Source of the DNA: Ciceribacter thiooxidans
GTDB taxonomy: Bacteria; Pseudomonadota; Alphaproteobacteria; Rhizobiales; Rhizobiaceae
DNA: 64,000 nucleotides
Direction of reading: 5' to 3'
NCBI RefSeq assembly: GCF_014126615.1
Contig: NZ_CP059896.1
Span: 62,001 to 126,000 of the forward strand
Shown here: piece by piece, positions 1 through 8,168 of the stretch
How the letters are laid out: every line of letters begins with the position of its first letter
How positions within the stretch are numbered: the stretch's first letter is position 1
Translations under genes and position numbers: made by a program
Notes under the pieces: generated by a model
Seen by the model: only the letters and a program-made list of their open reading frames with translations
The model's database searches: none
What the model was told of the DNA's origin: nothing

Positions 1-309
1 AACGACGAAATTCGAACCATGGCGCACCGCCTGGATGGCAAGCCACAGCAGATAGCCCGCGCCGCCGGTCTTCAGGATGGTGAACGCCATCGGCGAGGCG
101 ACGATCAGTGCTGAAATGCCGAAGGCGACCAGTATCGTGTGAATGGAAATCCCGAAGCTCGTGCCGGCGAGCGTCATTAGCCCTGTCGCGCGACCGTCTC
201 GCAGCGAACGGCTGATCCACAGCGTCATGTCGGGCCCGGGCGTGATCGCAAGCAGGAAGATCGCAAGGCTGAAGGCGAGGATGGTGGCAAAGCTCGGAAT
301 GAAGTCCAT
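1..309 (-). CDS. LysE/RhtB family amino-acid exporter (C-terminus cut by window edge)
   Basis: Reading leftwards from an ATG at 309, the frame stays open to the window edge, giving the first 103 residues. The start MDFIPSFATILAFS, followed by a hydrophobic helix ending in ITPGPDM, is the signature N-terminus of LysE/RhtB inner-membrane exporters, which pump amino acids or homoserine lactone-like compounds outward. Two further hydrophobic stretches follow at about residues 40-60 and 66-85. The usual family length is about 205 residues, so roughly half is missing here. The substrate cannot be predicted. A second LysE-type gene lies at 37326-37970. Confidence 0.85.
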   Translation of the reverse strand, partial: MDFIPSFATILAFSLAIFLLAITPGPDMTLWISRSLRDGRATGLMTLAGTSFGISIHTILVAFGISALIVASPMAFTILKTGGAGYLLWLAIQAVRHGSNFVV

Positions 310-386
310 CAGAAGGTCCGCAATGAGGAAAGCCCGGAAGGCGACGCTATCGCATCATCCATACCGGGCCCGGGATCGCTTGCCAA

Positions 387-1250
387 TCAGCTTTGCTTCT
401 CGACGAGATGGGCCTTGAAACTGTCTGCGTAATCGGCGTGCCAGCGGGAGAGGGGCGGGCGGTTCTCCACGATGTCTCCTGCCGCCCAGAGCATGCGTAT
501 TTCGTCGGTGCGGCGATCAACCTCGTTGTCCGGGCACAGAATGTAGAAATCGCCCTTCGAGAGGCTGTCCATCATGAAGTCGACCGTCTGTTCCGGCGTC
601 CAGGCGCCGGCCGGCTTTTCAGTCCGCCCGTTTGCAGTGAGTGGCGTGAAGACGAAGCCGGGGACGAGCAGATGAGCCGAGACATGGCAACCTTGCGTAT
701 TTCGCAGCTCGTGCTGCAGCGCTTCGGTGAAAACTTTCACGCCTGCCTTAGAGACGTTGTAGGCCGGATCTCCGGGCGGCGTGGTGATGCCCTGCTTCGA
801 ACCGGTGTTGATGATGAGTGCCGGTTCTCCGTGGGAGATCATGCCGGGCCCGAAGGTGCGGCTGCCATTGACGACACCCATCAGGTTGACGGCGAGCACA
901 TTGTCCCAGTTGGCCTGCGGCCCGAAGATGGCGCTGCCCGGCTGGATCCCCGCGTTGTTCATCAGCACGTGGACTCGACCGAAACGCTGAACCACGGTGC
1001 GCTCCAGCGCCTCGAGTTCCTCCCGCTTCGACACGTCTGTCGGAATGGCAACCACGTCGGTCGCTCCGCTATGGGAGAGCGCTGCGACTGCGGCTTCAGC
1101 TTCGGCCAGTCGCTCGCCGACGAGATCGGCGATTACCACGCACATGCCGAGGCGTGCAAAGTACTTGGCAGCGGCCAAACCGATCCCCGACGCCCCGCCG
1201 GTGACCACAGCGAGATTCCCCTTCTTGAACGCCGCGTGAAGTCTTGTCAT
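387..1250 (-). CDS. SDR family NAD(P)-dependent oxidoreductase
   Basis: A 287-residue classical short-chain dehydrogenase/reductase, a soluble Rossmann-fold enzyme. The cofactor motif TGGASGIG is at residues 17-24 and the NNAG motif at 98-101. The catalytic set is complete: N122, S151, Y164 and K168 (YNVSK). Asp42 at the end of the second strand suggests a preference for NAD(H). The C-terminal tail of about 40 residues (after the FMMDSLSKGDFYILCPDNE segment) is longer than in FabG-type enzymes and is seen in SDRs acting on bulky alcohols; the substrate is unknown. It begins at an ATG and is transcribed away from argG, so the two genes share a divergent promoter region of about 200 bases. Confidence 0.9.
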   Translation of the reverse strand: MTRLHAAFKKGNLAVVTGGASGIGLAAAKYFARLGMCVVIADLVGERLAEAEAAVAALSHSGATDVVAIPTDVSKREELEALERTVVQRFGRVHVLMNNAGIQPGSAIFGPQANWDNVLAVNLMGVVNGSRTFGPGMISHGEPALIINTGSKQGITTPPGDPAYNVSKAGVKVFTEALQHELRNTQGCHVSAHLLVPGFVFTPLTANGRTEKPAGAWTPEQTVDFMMDSLSKGDFYILCPDNEVDRRTDEIRMLWAAGDIVENRPPLSRWHADYADSFKAHLVEKQS

Positions 1251-1453
1251 GCAAATCTCCTCAGCTCTTCGGGTGAAGGGGTGATATGGCCTATGGCGAC
1301 CGGAAGGTCAAATCTCCAATTTGACGCGTGCTCCGTTCAACGCCAGTCGCTCTTGTCAGGCGTCGGTTCCCCTTGCACGTGGCGATAATCTCGCTAAAAG
1401 TGCCGCCAAATACGCACTCTGCTCACTGCTATCCGATACAAGTGGAACTCGAC

Positions 1454-2677
1454 ATGGCACTTCCGAAAGACGTCAAGAAGGTCGTTCTCGCCTATTCCGG
1501 CGGCCTCGACACATCCATCATCCTGAAATGGCTGCAGACCGAACTCGGCGCTGAAGTCGTCACTTTCACTGCCGATCTCGGTCAGGGGGAGGAACTGGAA
1601 CCGGCGCGCAAGAAGGCCGAGATGCTGGGCATCAAGGAGATATTCATCGAGGACGTCCGCGAGGAATTCGTCCGCGATTTCGTCTTCCCGATGTTCCGTG
1701 CCAATGCCGTCTATGAAGGCGTCTACCTGCTCGGCACGTCGATTGCTCGCCCGCTGATCTCGAAGCATCTGATCGAGATCGCAAAGAAGACCGGCGCGGA
1801 TGCCATCGCCCATGGCGCCACCGGCAAGGGTAACGACCAGGTTCGCTTCGAACTCTCGGCCTATGCGCTGAACCCCGACATCAAGATCATCGCGCCGTGG
1901 CGCGACTGGGCGTTCAAGAGCCGCACGGACCTCCTGAACTTCGCCGAACAGCACCAGATCCCGGTCGCCAAGGACAAGAAGGGCGAGGCTCCCTTCTCGG
2001 TCGACGCCAACCTTCTGCACTCCTCCTCCGAAGGCAAGGTTCTGGAAGACCCGGCGCAGGAAGCGCCCGAATACGTGCATATGCGCACGATCTCGCCGGA
2101 AGCCGCACCCGACAAGGCCACCGTCATCAAGATCGGCTTCCGCAAGGGCGATGCCTGCTCCATCAACGGTGTCGAGATGAGCCCGGCAACGCTGCTCGCC
2201 GAGTTGAACAATTATGGCCGCGACAACGGCATCGGCCGCCTCGACCTCGTCGAGAACCGCTTCGTCGGCATGAAGTCGCGCGGCGTCTACGAAACGCCCG
2301 GCGGCACCATCCTTCTGGCTGCGCACCGTGCGATGGAATCCATCACGCTCGACCGTGGCGCCGCCCACCTCAAGGATGAGATCATGCCGCGCTATGCCGA
2401 GCTCATCTATTACGGCTTCTGGTTCTCGCCGGAACGCGAAATGCTCCAGGCGCTCATCGACAAGAGCCAGGAACATGTCGAAGGCGAAGTCACGCTGAAG
2501 CTCTACAAGGGCAATGTCATGGTCATCGGCCGCGAGAGCGACAAGTCGCTCTATTCCGACAAGCTGGTGACGTTCGAGGACGACCAGGGTGCCTACGACC
2601 AGAAGGACGCCGCCGGCTTCATCAAGCTCAATGCGCTGCGCCTGCGCACGCTCGCCAAGCGTAACCTCGGTAACTGA
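1454..2677 (+). CDS. argG: Argininosuccinate synthase
   Basis: Joins citrulline and aspartate with ATP to give argininosuccinate, the penultimate step of arginine synthesis in the cytosol. The protein is 407 residues, the normal family length. The N-type ATP pyrophosphatase loop AYSGGLDTS is at residues 13-21, and the downstream segments [11 protein letters not shown] and [19 protein letters not shown] are family signatures for citrulline and aspartate binding. The frame is open further upstream to 1328, but homology begins at the ATG at 1454 ([17 protein letters not shown]), so that start is chosen. It stands alone, followed by a strong terminator at 2698-2730. Confidence 0.98.
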   Translation: MALPKDVKKVVLAYSGGLDTSIILKWLQTELGAEVVTFTADLGQGEELEPARKKAEMLGIKEIFIEDVREEFVRDFVFPMFRANAVYEGVYLLGTSIARPLISKHLIEIAKKTGADAIAHGATGKGNDQVRFELSAYALNPDIKIIAPWRDWAFKSRTDLLNFAEQHQIPVAKDKKGEAPFSVDANLLHSSSEGKVLEDPAQEAPEYVHMRTISPEAAPDKATVIKIGFRKGDACSINGVEMSPATLLAELNNYGRDNGIGRLDLVENRFVGMKSRGVYETPGGTILLAAHRAMESITLDRGAAHLKDEIMPRYAELIYYGFWFSPEREMLQALIDKSQEHVEGEVTLKLYKGNVMVIGRESDKSLYSDKLVTFEDDQGAYDQKDAAGFIKLNALRLRTLAKRNLGN

Positions 2678-2697
2678 CCGATTCCGAACCTGCGAAA

Positions 2698-2730
2698 AGC
2701 CTGCCGCGCGAGAGCGTGGCAGGCTTTTTT
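2698..2730 (+). terminator. Intrinsic terminator of argG
   Basis: Perfect 8-bp stem AGCCTGCC / GGCAGGCT (2698-2705 and 2718-2725) with a 12-base loop, running straight into six T residues, 20 bases after the argG stop. The end of the convergent MFS gene touches its T tract. The complementary strand has a shorter A/T run, so it may work in both directions. Confidence 0.9.
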
Positions 2731-3923
2731 CATGCCATTCTGCGGCTTGCGCGGAGAAAGCCGAGATAGGCGAGGATTGCGATAAACTCCATTGCCGGAA
2801 TGACGATCCCGAACGCCCGCAGCGGATCGCCGATCAGCGCTCCTGCAAGACCACCGAGAAAGCCGGAGCCCATCTGCACGAAGCCGATCAGGGCCGCGGC
2901 CGAACCGGCGATCGCCGGATGCGGCTGCAGCCCCGCGGTCGTGATGTAGGGAATCACGAAGGCCATGCCAAAGGCGCAGATGGCGACCGGTACCATGATG
3001 GAAAGGAAGCTCGGGTCGACAAAAGCGACCGAAAGGGCAATGCATGCACCTCCGGTTCCGGCGAGTGCCAAGCCGGTCAGAAGCGCTCGTCGCTCACCGA
3101 GGCGTGGTGAGAGAATCCGGAGCGCGACAGATCCGAAAAAGAAGGAGCCGGTTTGCATCAGCATTCCAAATCCGAATTCGGCCGGACTCAGACCGACTCT
3201 CTTGATCAGGATGAAGGGCAGCATCGTCGCCTGCGCGTAGAGGGCGCCCACCGTGCCGGCGAGCACGAAGGCTGCGAGAAGCACCCGCATGTCTGTAACG
3301 AGCGTGGCATATGCGCCGAGAAGACGGGACGGCTTGATAAGTGCACGATCTGCAGTCGTCGTCTCGCGCATCAGGAAGGCAACGACGAGCCAGCTGAGGA
3401 TGCCGAAGCCCACCATCAGGAAGAACACGGCCTGCCATCCGGAAAGGGCGAGGGCGAGGCCGCCAAGGGTCGGACCGGCCGCCGGGCCGATCGCCAGCAT
3501 GATGCCGATCATGTTGAGGATGCGTGCGGCCTCCGGGCCGGTGAACTGATCCCGCACGATCGCACGCGAGACCGTGATGCCGACCGATGCCCCGACGCCC
3601 TGAACGAGCCGGCCGGCAAGTAGCAGTTCGACGGATAGTGCGAAGGCCGCAAGCAGGCTTCCCAGCAGATAAACGCCGAGAAAGGAGAGCGTGGCGATCC
3701 GCCGCCCGAAGGCGTCCGAGACCGGTCCCGCGAGCAGCTGTGCGAAGGCAAACCCAAAGAAATAGAGTGAAAGGCTGAGCTTGATGGCGGCGTCCGATGT
3801 GCCGAAGGCATGCACGAGTTCGGGCATGGCCGGCGTATAGATCGCCATCGAAACGGGGCCGATGGTCGTCAGCAGCGCGCCGATCAACGACGTTCGGCTT
3901 TCGCTCATTCGCTTTGGTGCCAT
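2730..3923 (-). CDS. Bcr/CflA-type MFS multidrug efflux transporter
   Basis: A 397-residue, twelve-helix major facilitator. The segment LSLYFFGFAFAQLLAGPVSDAFGRR carries the loop 2-3 motif A (GPVSDAFGRR), and the GRLVQGVGASVG... SRAIVRDQF region is typical of the Bcr/CflA drug:H+ antiporter subfamily (bicyclomycin, chloramphenicol, sulfonamide). The helix 5 motif C shows as AIGPAAGPTLGG. The frame extends upstream to a TTG at 3980, but the ATG at 3923 (MAPKRMSESR), preceded by AGAGAG, gives the usual length; an ATG at 3908 is also possible. It points towards argG and shares the bidirectional terminator. The substrate is unknown. Confidence 0.88.
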   Translation of the reverse strand: MAPKRMSESRTSLIGALLTTIGPVSMAIYTPAMPELVHAFGTSDAAIKLSLSLYFFGFAFAQLLAGPVSDAFGRRIATLSFLGVYLLGSLLAAFALSVELLLAGRLVQGVGASVGITVSRAIVRDQFTGPEAARILNMIGIMLAIGPAAGPTLGGLALALSGWQAVFFLMVGFGILSWLVVAFLMRETTTADRALIKPSRLLGAYATLVTDMRVLLAAFVLAGTVGALYAQATMLPFILIKRVGLSPAEFGFGMLMQTGSFFFGSVALRILSPRLGERRALLTGLALAGTGGACIALSVAFVDPSFLSIMVPVAICAFGMAFVIPYITTAGLQPHPAIAGSAAALIGFVQMGSGFLGGLAGALIGDPLRAFGIVIPAMEFIAILAYLGFLRASRRMA

Positions 3924-4185
3924 TGCTCTCTGACCGGTGAACACGTTGCGCGGGAGGAGCGCCGCTGGAAAAAGGCGCAAGTGTGCGGACCATAAGCCTC
4001 CCGCCCAGATTTGACGAGAGGCAAATGACAGGGCCTCGCGCGCCTCCGGCTGGTTCGGAAGAACCGCCTACCGTGACGGGTTTTGTGCCTGCCGGTCCTT
4101 GCCAAGGCAGCGCTCGCCGCCCCATATCGGTAGACATGTCCAACCCGCCGGTCGGCCGCGAGCGACCAGATGAAGGGAATACGAG

Positions 4186-6273
4186 ATGGCTGCAGCTTCT
4201 TCGCTCAATACCGCGCTCACCGAATGGAACGGGTTCCAGGGATTGCCCCGGTTCGAGGCGGTGTCCGACGGCGATTTCGCGCCGGCCTTCGAGGCGGCTT
4301 TCCTGGAGCATGATACGGAAATCGAGGCGATTGCCGGCAATCCGGAACCCCCGACGTTTGCAAATACGGTCACGGCGCTGGAGATCGCCGGAGAAAGTCT
4401 TTCCCGGATTTCGGCGCTGTTTTGGAATCGCGCGGGAGCCCACACCAACGAAACGATCCAGGCGCTCGAGCGAGAGATCGCGCCAAAGCTGTCGCGTCAC
4501 TATTCGAAGATCGGGATGAATGTTGCGCTCTTCGCGCGCATCGACACGCTTTGGCGGGAGCGCGAGACGCTGGATCTGTCGGTTGAGGAGACGCGTGTCC
4601 TCGAGCGGCATTGGAAGGGCTTCGTCAAGTCCGGTGCCTTGCTCGCCAAGCCACAGCAGCAGAGGCTTGCCGAGATCAACGAACGACTGGCGGGCCTGGG
4701 GGCCCGGTTTGGGCAGAACGTGCTGGCCGACGAGAAGAACTGGTCGCTGATCTTGTCCTCCGATGCGGAGCTTTCCGGCCTGCCGGATTTCCTGAAGGAT
4801 GCGATGGCGGCTGCTGCCCGCGAACGTGGGGCGGAGGGCACGTACGCCGTTACTCTTTCTCGCTCGATCATCGAACCGTTCCTCACCTTTTCCGAGCGGC
4901 GCGACCTGCGCGAACAGGCCTTCAGGGCCTGGACCGCTCGTGGAATGAACGAGGGTGAAACCGACAATCGCGGCATCGTGCGGGAGACGCTCTCGCTTCG
5001 GCAGGAACTGGCCGACCTGCTCGGCTATGCCGACTTCGCCGAGTTCAAGCTGGACAATACGATGGCGAAAACGGCTGGTGCCGTGAACCATCTCCTGATG
5101 ACGGTTTGGGAGAAGGCTGTCCGCCGTGCCGGAGAAGAGGAGGCGGACATTGTCCGCCTGATCGCCGGAGAGGGGCGCAATCACGAGGTCATGCCCTGGG
5201 ACTGGCGCCATTACGCAGAAAAGATCCGGGCGCAGAAGTTTGATTTTTCCGAAGCCGAACTGAAGCCCTATCTCCAGCTCGAGAAGATCATTGATGCCTG
5301 CTTCGATGTGGCCGGCCGGCTCTTCGGCATCATCGCAGCCGAAAAGAAGGGAATTCCGGCCTACCATCCGGACGTCCGCGTCTTCGAGATCCGCGACCGG
5401 AGCGGGACGCTTGTCGCACTCTTCCTCGGCGATTATTTCGCCCGCCCCTCCAAGCGGTCGGGCGCATGGATGAGCGCCTTCCGCTCCCAGCACAAGCTGA
5501 CGATGAAGAACGGCACCACAGGTGAAATGCCGATCATCTACAATGTCTGCAATTTCGCGAAGCCTGCAGAAGGCAAGCCGGCGCTGCTTTCGCTCGATGA
5601 CGCACGCACGCTGTTTCACGAATTCGGCCATGCCCTGCATGGCATGCTGTCAAACGTAACCTATCCTTCGGTCGCCGGCACAGGCGTTTCGCGTGACTTT
5701 GTGGAGCTGCCGTCGCAGCTCTATGAACACTGGCTGACCGTTCCGGAAATCCTGAAGCGCTACGCTGTCCACTACGAGACCGGCGAGCCGATGCCGAAAT
5801 CGCTCCTCGACAAGGTGCTGGCGGCCCGTACGTTCAACGCTGGCTTCAACACCGTGGAGTTCACATCCTCTGCCCTGGTCGACATGGCGTTCCACACGCG
5901 GACAGCAGTCGACGACCCTATGGCTGTGCAGGAGGACGTCTTGAAGGAGATCGGCATGCCAAGTTCGATCGTGATGCGGCACGCCACGCCGCACTTTCAA
6001 CACATCTTCGCCGGCGGCTATTCGGCAGGCTACTATTCGTACATGTGGTCGGAAGTTCTCGATGCGGATGCGTTCGCGGCCTTCGAGGAAACCGGTGACG
6101 CCTTCGACACGGCGATGGCCAAGAAGTTGAAGGACAACATCTATTCGGTGGGCGGTTCGGTCGATCCGGAGGACGCTTACCGGGCATTCCGGGGCAAATT
6201 GCCGGAACCTGACGCGATGCTGCGCAAGAAGGGACTGGCGATGATGGAGGAAATCCACGGCAGCGACGCCTGA
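4186..6273 (+). CDS. M3 family zinc metallopeptidase (oligopeptidase A / Dcp type)
   Basis: A 695-residue cytosolic zinc peptidase of the thimet oligopeptidase family. The HExxH zinc site is H478-E479-F-G-H482, in the segment TLFHEFGHALHG, and the third ligand is E507 in RDFVELPSQ. The substrate-binding region near the C-terminus (AGGYSAGYYSYMWSEVLDADAF) is intact. No signal peptide is present, which fits a role in degrading short peptides released by proteases and processed signal peptides. Rhizobial members are usually labelled Dcp (peptidyl-dipeptidase) or PrlC (oligopeptidase A); sequence alone does not separate the two. A GAAGGGA ribosome site precedes the ATG. It is divergent from the MFS gene. 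Confidence 0.94.
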   Translation: MAAASSLNTALTEWNGFQGLPRFEAVSDGDFAPAFEAAFLEHDTEIEAIAGNPEPPTFANTVTALEIAGESLSRISALFWNRAGAHTNETIQALEREIAPKLSRHYSKIGMNVALFARIDTLWRERETLDLSVEETRVLERHWKGFVKSGALLAKPQQQRLAEINERLAGLGARFGQNVLADEKNWSLILSSDAELSGLPDFLKDAMAAAARERGAEGTYAVTLSRSIIEPFLTFSERRDLREQAFRAWTARGMNEGETDNRGIVRETLSLRQELADLLGYADFAEFKLDNTMAKTAGAVNHLLMTVWEKAVRRAGEEEADIVRLIAGEGRNHEVMPWDWRHYAEKIRAQKFDFSEAELKPYLQLEKIIDACFDVAGRLFGIIAAEKKGIPAYHPDVRVFEIRDRSGTLVALFLGDYFARPSKRSGAWMSAFRSQHKLTMKNGTTGEMPIIYNVCNFAKPAEGKPALLSLDDARTLFHEFGHALHGMLSNVTYPSVAGTGVSRDFVELPSQLYEHWLTVPEILKRYAVHYETGEPMPKSLLDKVLAARTFNAGFNTVEFTSSALVDMAFHTRTAVDDPMAVQEDVLKEIGMPSSIVMRHATPHFQHIFAGGYSAGYYSYMWSEVLDADAFAAFEETGDAFDTAMAKKLKDNIYSVGGSVDPEDAYRAFRGKLPEPDAMLRKKGLAMMEEIHGSDA

Positions 6274-6287
6274 ACTGCCGCGGGTGT

Positions 6288-6378
6288 GTCACAGAACGGT
6301 GACGTAAGTTTCATCTGCGGATCAAGTGACTGACATGAAACTCTGATTGTTTCCGCCGGCGGGCGATGGTCGCCCGCC
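6288..6378 (+). promoter_or_regulatory. phoD leader with nested inverted repeats and a 5'-UTR hairpin
   Basis: Between the peptidase stop and phoD are three perfect inverted repeats: GTCAC-N6-GTGAC at 6288-6303, GTTTCAT-N20-ATGAAAC at 6308-6341, and a 9-bp GC-rich stem GGCGGGCGA-TGG-TCGCCCGCC at 6358-6378. The last ends seven bases before the GAGGAGAGG ribosome site of phoD and has no T tract, so it looks like a leader hairpin and not a terminator. No good match to the rhizobial Pho box (CTGTCAT direct repeats 11 bases apart) was seen, although PhoD enzymes are commonly phosphate-regulated. Confidence 0.4.
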
Positions 6379-6400
6379 AGCCAAAACGAGGAGAGGTTTC

Positions 6401-7981
6401 ATGACGCAGTCACTGAAGGCGCTGTCGCGTCGTTCGTTTCTTCTGTCGGCAGGCGCGACCGGCATCGTCGCCGGGTCGGGCCTGCCACTGCCGTTCTATG
6501 CCCGTGCCGCGGAGCGTCCGGTCTTCACGCACGGTGTCCAGTCGGGCGACGTCGACGTCTCTTCGGGTATGATCTGGGGCCGGGTTGATCGTCCCTCGCG
6601 GATATTCATGGAGTACGCAACGAACGAGAGCTTCTCCAACGCTGTCAAGCTGGCACCGCTCGATGCACTGCCGGAAAGCGATTTCGCCGTAAAGCGCCTG
6701 TTGACGGAACTGCCTTCTGATCAGGACATCTTCTACCGTTTCGTTGCGGCCGACCTGTCTTCGATCAACACACTCTCCGAGCCCGTTACGGGTCGCTTCC
6801 GCACAGCGCCGGCCTCGAAGCGCTCCGTGCGTTTTGCCTGGTCGGGAGATACCGCGGGGCAGGGCTGGGGCATCGACGAAACCGGCATGAAGACCTATTC
6901 AACGATGGCCAAGTATCAGCCGGACTTCTTCATTCACTCCGGTGACACGATCTATGCAGACGGCGCGATGAAGGACGAGGTCGCGCTCTCCGACGGCAGT
7001 CTCTGGAAGAACACCGTGCTGATCGACGAAAAGCGCAAGGTAGCCGAAACGCTGGCCGAGTATCGCGGGCAGTGGAAGTACAACATGCTGGATAGCCACG
7101 TCCGTGACTTCAATGCCGTCTGTCCGACGTTCTTCCAGTGGGACGACCACGAGGTCGTCAACAACTGGTCCGCGTCGAAGGATTTGACGAGCGACGATCG
7201 GTATACCGAGAAATCCGTTGCCCTTCTCTCTGCCCGCGCGGCGCGCGCTTTCCACGAGATGACGCCGATCCGCTATACACCTGCCGAGCCGGGGCGGGTA
7301 TACCGCAAGATCGCCTACGGCCCGCTCGTCGACGTTTTCTTCATTGACCTGCGCTCCTACCGCGGCCCCAATCACGACAGCATGGAAAACGAGCTTTCGC
7401 CCGAGGCCCGGATCATGGGCGTCGAGCAGGCCAACTGGCTGAAGCGCGAGCTCGCCGCTTCGAAGGCAACCTGGAAGGTGATCGCCTGCGATATGCCGAT
7501 CGGCGTCATCGTCTGGGACGACTCCAAGAACCGAAAGGGGGCAGAAGCGATCGCGCAGGGTGACCACGGTTCCGCAAAGGGACGTGAGCTCGAGATTGCC
7601 GACCTTCTGCGCTACATCAAGACGGCCGGCATCACCAACACCGTGTGGCTGACCGCCGACGTGCATTACACGGCTGCACACTATTACAACCCCGACAAGG
7701 CGCAGTTCCAGGATTTCGAACCGTTCTGGGAGTTCGTTTCCGGTCCGCTCCACGCAGGCACGTTCGGACCCAATGACCTCGACATGACGTTCGGGCCGGA
7801 ACTGAAGTTTGTGAAGGGGCCGACGGCCGAACGGGGCCAAAACCTGCCGCCGTCGATGGGACTGCAGTTCTTTGGCCTCGTCGACATCGACGGGCAGAGC
7901 GAGCAGCTGACGGTCCGCCTCATGGATCGTGACGACAACGAGCTCTACAAGGTAACGCTCGATCCGGTCCGCAACGCCTGA
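6401..7981 (+). CDS. phoD: Alkaline phosphatase D, Tat-exported
   Basis: A 526-residue PhoD-family phosphodiesterase/alkaline phosphatase that releases phosphate from organic esters outside the cytoplasm. The N-terminus has a twin-arginine signal (SRRSFLL at residues 9-15, then a hydrophobic stretch ending near YARA at about 39), so it is exported folded. Metal-site motifs of the Fe/Ca PhoD centre are present: SGDT near residue 150, HSGD at 179-182, WDDHE at 247-251 and ADVHY at 419-423. The ATG at 6401 with ribosome site GAGGAGAGG is clearly better than the upstream open frame from 6347. It stands alone, with a GC hairpin after the stop. Confidence 0.95.
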   Translation: MTQSLKALSRRSFLLSAGATGIVAGSGLPLPFYARAAERPVFTHGVQSGDVDVSSGMIWGRVDRPSRIFMEYATNESFSNAVKLAPLDALPESDFAVKRLLTELPSDQDIFYRFVAADLSSINTLSEPVTGRFRTAPASKRSVRFAWSGDTAGQGWGIDETGMKTYSTMAKYQPDFFIHSGDTIYADGAMKDEVALSDGSLWKNTVLIDEKRKVAETLAEYRGQWKYNMLDSHVRDFNAVCPTFFQWDDHEVVNNWSASKDLTSDDRYTEKSVALLSARAARAFHEMTPIRYTPAEPGRVYRKIAYGPLVDVFFIDLRSYRGPNHDSMENELSPEARIMGVEQANWLKRELAASKATWKVIACDMPIGVIVWDDSKNRKGAEAIAQGDHGSAKGRELEIADLLRYIKTAGITNTVWLTADVHYTAAHYYNPDKAQFQDFEPFWEFVSGPLHAGTFGPNDLDMTFGPELKFVKGPTAERGQNLPPSMGLQFFGLVDIDGQSEQLTVRLMDRDDNELYKVTLDPVRNA

Positions 7982-7988
7982 GCTCTGC

Positions 7989-8016
7989 GGCAGGGTCGCC
8001 TCGGCGGCCCTGCCTT
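7989..8016 (+). terminator. Probable terminator hairpin after phoD
   Basis: The arms GGCAGGG and CCCTGCC (7989-7995 and 8008-8014), extended inward by CGCC/GGCG with one G-T wobble, form a strong hairpin eight bases after the phoD stop. The T tract is weak (only TT), so termination may need Rho or the hairpin may only protect the 3' end. Confidence 0.55.
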
Positions 8017-8168
8017 CCATCTCGATCGACAGTGAGAGGGTTTCCGAGAAAGGCATCAGCCAGGGCCTTTGCCTTTTTTTCTTTCGCAAATGCAAAAAAC
8101 ACGGTATGAGCGCGCCAAACAAACAAGGCGCCCCGTCCATTTCGCGCCCAGCCCCAGAGATACCTGAT

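Noticed and set aside
3094..5640. Minus-strand open frame of 848 codons across the MFS and peptidase genes
   Set aside because: It is antisense to the M3 peptidase, has an Arg/Gly-rich composition with no motif, and runs out of frame through the Bcr transporter. High GC content makes such stop-free shadows common.
6280..6400. Pho box upstream of phoD
   Set aside because: TGTCAC occurs once, but the partner is an inverted GTGAC and not the direct repeat at 11-base spacing needed for PhoB.
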